Positions 62,888 to 64,000 of a stretch of 64,000 nucleotides of DNA are shown in pieces. The stretch's first letter is position 1. Each line of letters begins with the position of its first letter. Origin of the DNA: Rariloculus sp963665575. Its GTDB lineage: Bacteria > Pseudomonadota > Gammaproteobacteria > Steroidobacterales > Rariloculaceae. Location of the stretch: the NCBI GenBank assembly GCA_963665575.2, contig CAXXDW010000003.1, forward strand, positions 620,001 to 684,000. Direction: 5' to 3'. Made by a program: the position numbers and the translations under genes. Below the pieces are notes generated by a model. The model saw only the letters and a program-made list of their open reading frames with translations. It made no database searches and was not told the origin of the DNA.

Positions 62888-63732
62888 ACGCGATCGCACG
62901 GAGTGTCCCCGACCCCGGACGCTGGGCGCTCGGCGCCTTCTCCACGGTGGCGTTGCTGTTTCTGATCGCGCCGATCCTCGTCGTCATCCCGCTGTCGTTC
63001 AATGCCGAGCCCTACTTCACGTTCACGCCAGGGATGCTGACGCTCGAACCGGAGGCGTACTCGCTGCGCTGGTACGAACAGGTCCTGTTCAGCGACGAGT
63101 GGCAACGTGCGGCACTGAACTCGCTCGTGATTGGGCTGTCCGCCACCGTGCTCGCAACGACCCTCGGCACGCTCGCGGCCGTCGGACTGTCGAACCCGGC
63201 CATGCCGTGGCGCCGGCCGATCACGGCGCTGTTGATCTCGCCGATGATCGTTCCGATCATCATCTCGGCCGCCGGCATGTTCTTCTTCTATTCGTCCGTG
63301 AACCTGACGCAGACCTACACCGGGCTCATACTCTCGCACGCGGCTCTGGGAGCGCCGTTCGTGGTCATCACGGTCACCGCGGCCATGGCGGGATTCAACC
63401 GGGAGCTTCTTCAGGCCGCGGCGAGCCTCGGCGCGGGACCGCTGCGCGGCTTCTTCAAGGTCCAGCTTCCGCTGATCTCGCCGGGCGTGATATCCGGCGC
63501 GCTTTTCGCCTTTGCCGCGTCACTCGACGAGGTCGTGGTCGTGCTCTTCATGGGCGGCATCGAGCAGCGCACGATCCCGCGGCAGATGTGGTCGGGAATC
63601 AGGGAAGAGATCAGCCCCGCAATCCTCGCGGCCGCAACCTTCCTGATCGTGATCGCGGTGCTGCTGCTGCTCGTGATCGAGTTCCTGCAGACCCGCTCGG
63701 AAAATCGTGCCGGCAAGCCGGCGAAGAGCTAG
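62884..63732 (+). CDS. potC: Polyamine-type ABC transporter permease (PotC-like)
   Basis: A 282-residue permease, ATG 62884 overlapping the potB stop (ATGA). Six membrane segments and the EAA loop (QAAASLGAGPLRGFFKVQLPLI) are clear; LLISPMIVPIIISAAGMFFF matches PotC. With the preceding two genes it forms the membrane part of a spermidine/putrescine-like importer. The solute may be a different amine or an organic acid. Confidence 0.92.
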   Translation: MNAIARSVPDPGRWALGAFSTVALLFLIAPILVVIPLSFNAEPYFTFTPGMLTLEPEAYSLRWYEQVLFSDEWQRAALNSLVIGLSATVLATTLGTLAAVGLSNPAMPWRRPITALLISPMIVPIIISAAGMFFFYSSVNLTQTYTGLILSHAALGAPFVVITVTAAMAGFNRELLQAAASLGAGPLRGFFKVQLPLISPGVISGALFAFAASLDEVVVVLFMGGIEQRTIPRQMWSGIREEISPAILAAATFLIVIAVLLLLVIEFLQTRSENRAGKPAKS

Positions 63733-63828
63733 CCCGCAAATCTCAGCAAACCGCGCCTTACCCTGGTGCGTTGCGGACGAATTGCAGGAAGCTGCGAGAC
63801 CATCAGAGGCGTCGCACCGGTCCTTCCT

Positions 63829-64000
63829 CTACTCGTCCTCTGCGTCGACGCCACACGCGCGCGGGTCCACGCAGGCCTTTTCGGGAACGCACCCCCACTC
63901 CAGCAGCGGAGCATCGATACGCACGTAGGTGATCACGATCGTGAACGGCGTCTCGTAATTGACCGGGTCGAAGTGGGTGATTCGCGCCTGCATGCGGTCA
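63829..64000 (-). CDS. Unidentified protein, C-terminal part (partial at window end)
   Basis: A minus-strand frame open to the window edge, ending at TAG (63829-63831). The visible part reads THFDPVNYETPFTIVITYVR, then GCVPEKACVDPRACGVDAEDE with three cysteines. It may start at an ATG at 63993 or continue beyond the window. I do not recognise the family. It is convergent with the potC-like gene. Confidence 0.4.
   Translation of the reverse strand, partial: DRMQARITHFDPVNYETPFTIVITYVRIDAPLLEWGCVPEKACVDPRACGVDAEDE

Noticed and set aside
1..64000. tRNA, rRNA and riboswitches
   Set aside because: No cloverleaf, rRNA signature or known riboswitch core was recognised by eye; a covariance-model search could still find a small one.

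Overview
The window is GC-rich, densely coded DNA from a Gram-negative proteobacterium, most likely an uncultured or environmental gammaproteobacterium. The signs are a TonB-dependent receptor, periplasmic PQQ enzymes with c-type haems, a lipoprotein signal, a Tat-type Rieske protein, HlyD/FtsX-type export genes, and protocatechuate 4,5-cleavage genes of the LigAB type. No rRNA, tRNA or CRISPR array was seen.

Layout. 1-1215: end of a peptide ABC importer (two ATPases). 1.3-12.2 kb: an accessory stretch with a PD-(D/E)XK nuclease-like gene, an HNH nuclease resembling sulfur-binding McrA enzymes, an IS1380-type transposase fragment between 34-bp direct repeats, two genes broken by in-frame stops (a ChaN-like gene and a bicupin), HicAB, VapBC, an orphan ribbon-helix-helix antitoxin, and recQ overlapping that antitoxin. 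12.3-17 kb: sulfotransferase, feruloyl-CoA hydratase/lyase-like enzyme, an MBL hydrolase with two EF-hands, XdhC. 17-21.3 kb: trehalose block otsB-GH15-otsA. 21.5-24.7 kb: folE, ubiX, modBC. 24.9-35.2 kb: meta-cleavage block (ligAB, ligI, ligC, an aldehyde dehydrogenase, a LigU/GalD-like isomerase, an MFS transporter, an aminotransferase and a CitE-like lyase). 35.3-40.1 kb: a molybdopterin dehydrogenase subunit in an operon with two FtsX-type permeases. 40.5-60.2 kb: TonB receptor, two tandem PQQ alcohol dehydrogenases, a complete FtsX/ATPase/HlyD exporter, DUF2237, a cytochrome-fused PQQ propeller, another PQQ dehydrogenase, a Rieske protein, a START-domain protein, peptide deformylase, a 121-bp tandem repeat, and a cytochrome-fused Vgb-like propeller. 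60.4-63.7 kb: a polyamine-type ABC importer (potABC-like). A partial gene closes the window.

How it fits together (inference). The feruloyl-CoA lyase-like enzyme, the aldehyde dehydrogenase and ligABCIU could carry lignin-type phenylpropanoids through vanillin/vanillate to protocatechuate and the 4,5-cleavage pathway, although LigJ and LigK are not seen here. ModBC and XdhC could serve the molybdopterin dehydrogenase. The TonB receptor, four PQQ-type propellers, haem c domains and the Rieske protein look like a periplasmic oxidation battery for an unknown alcohol, polymer or terpenoid-like substrate, with paired FtsX exporters on both sides of it. The best candidates for something undescribed are this PQQ/Rieske/FtsX region, the nuclease pair at 1.3-3.7 kb, and the EF-hand metallo-hydrolase.
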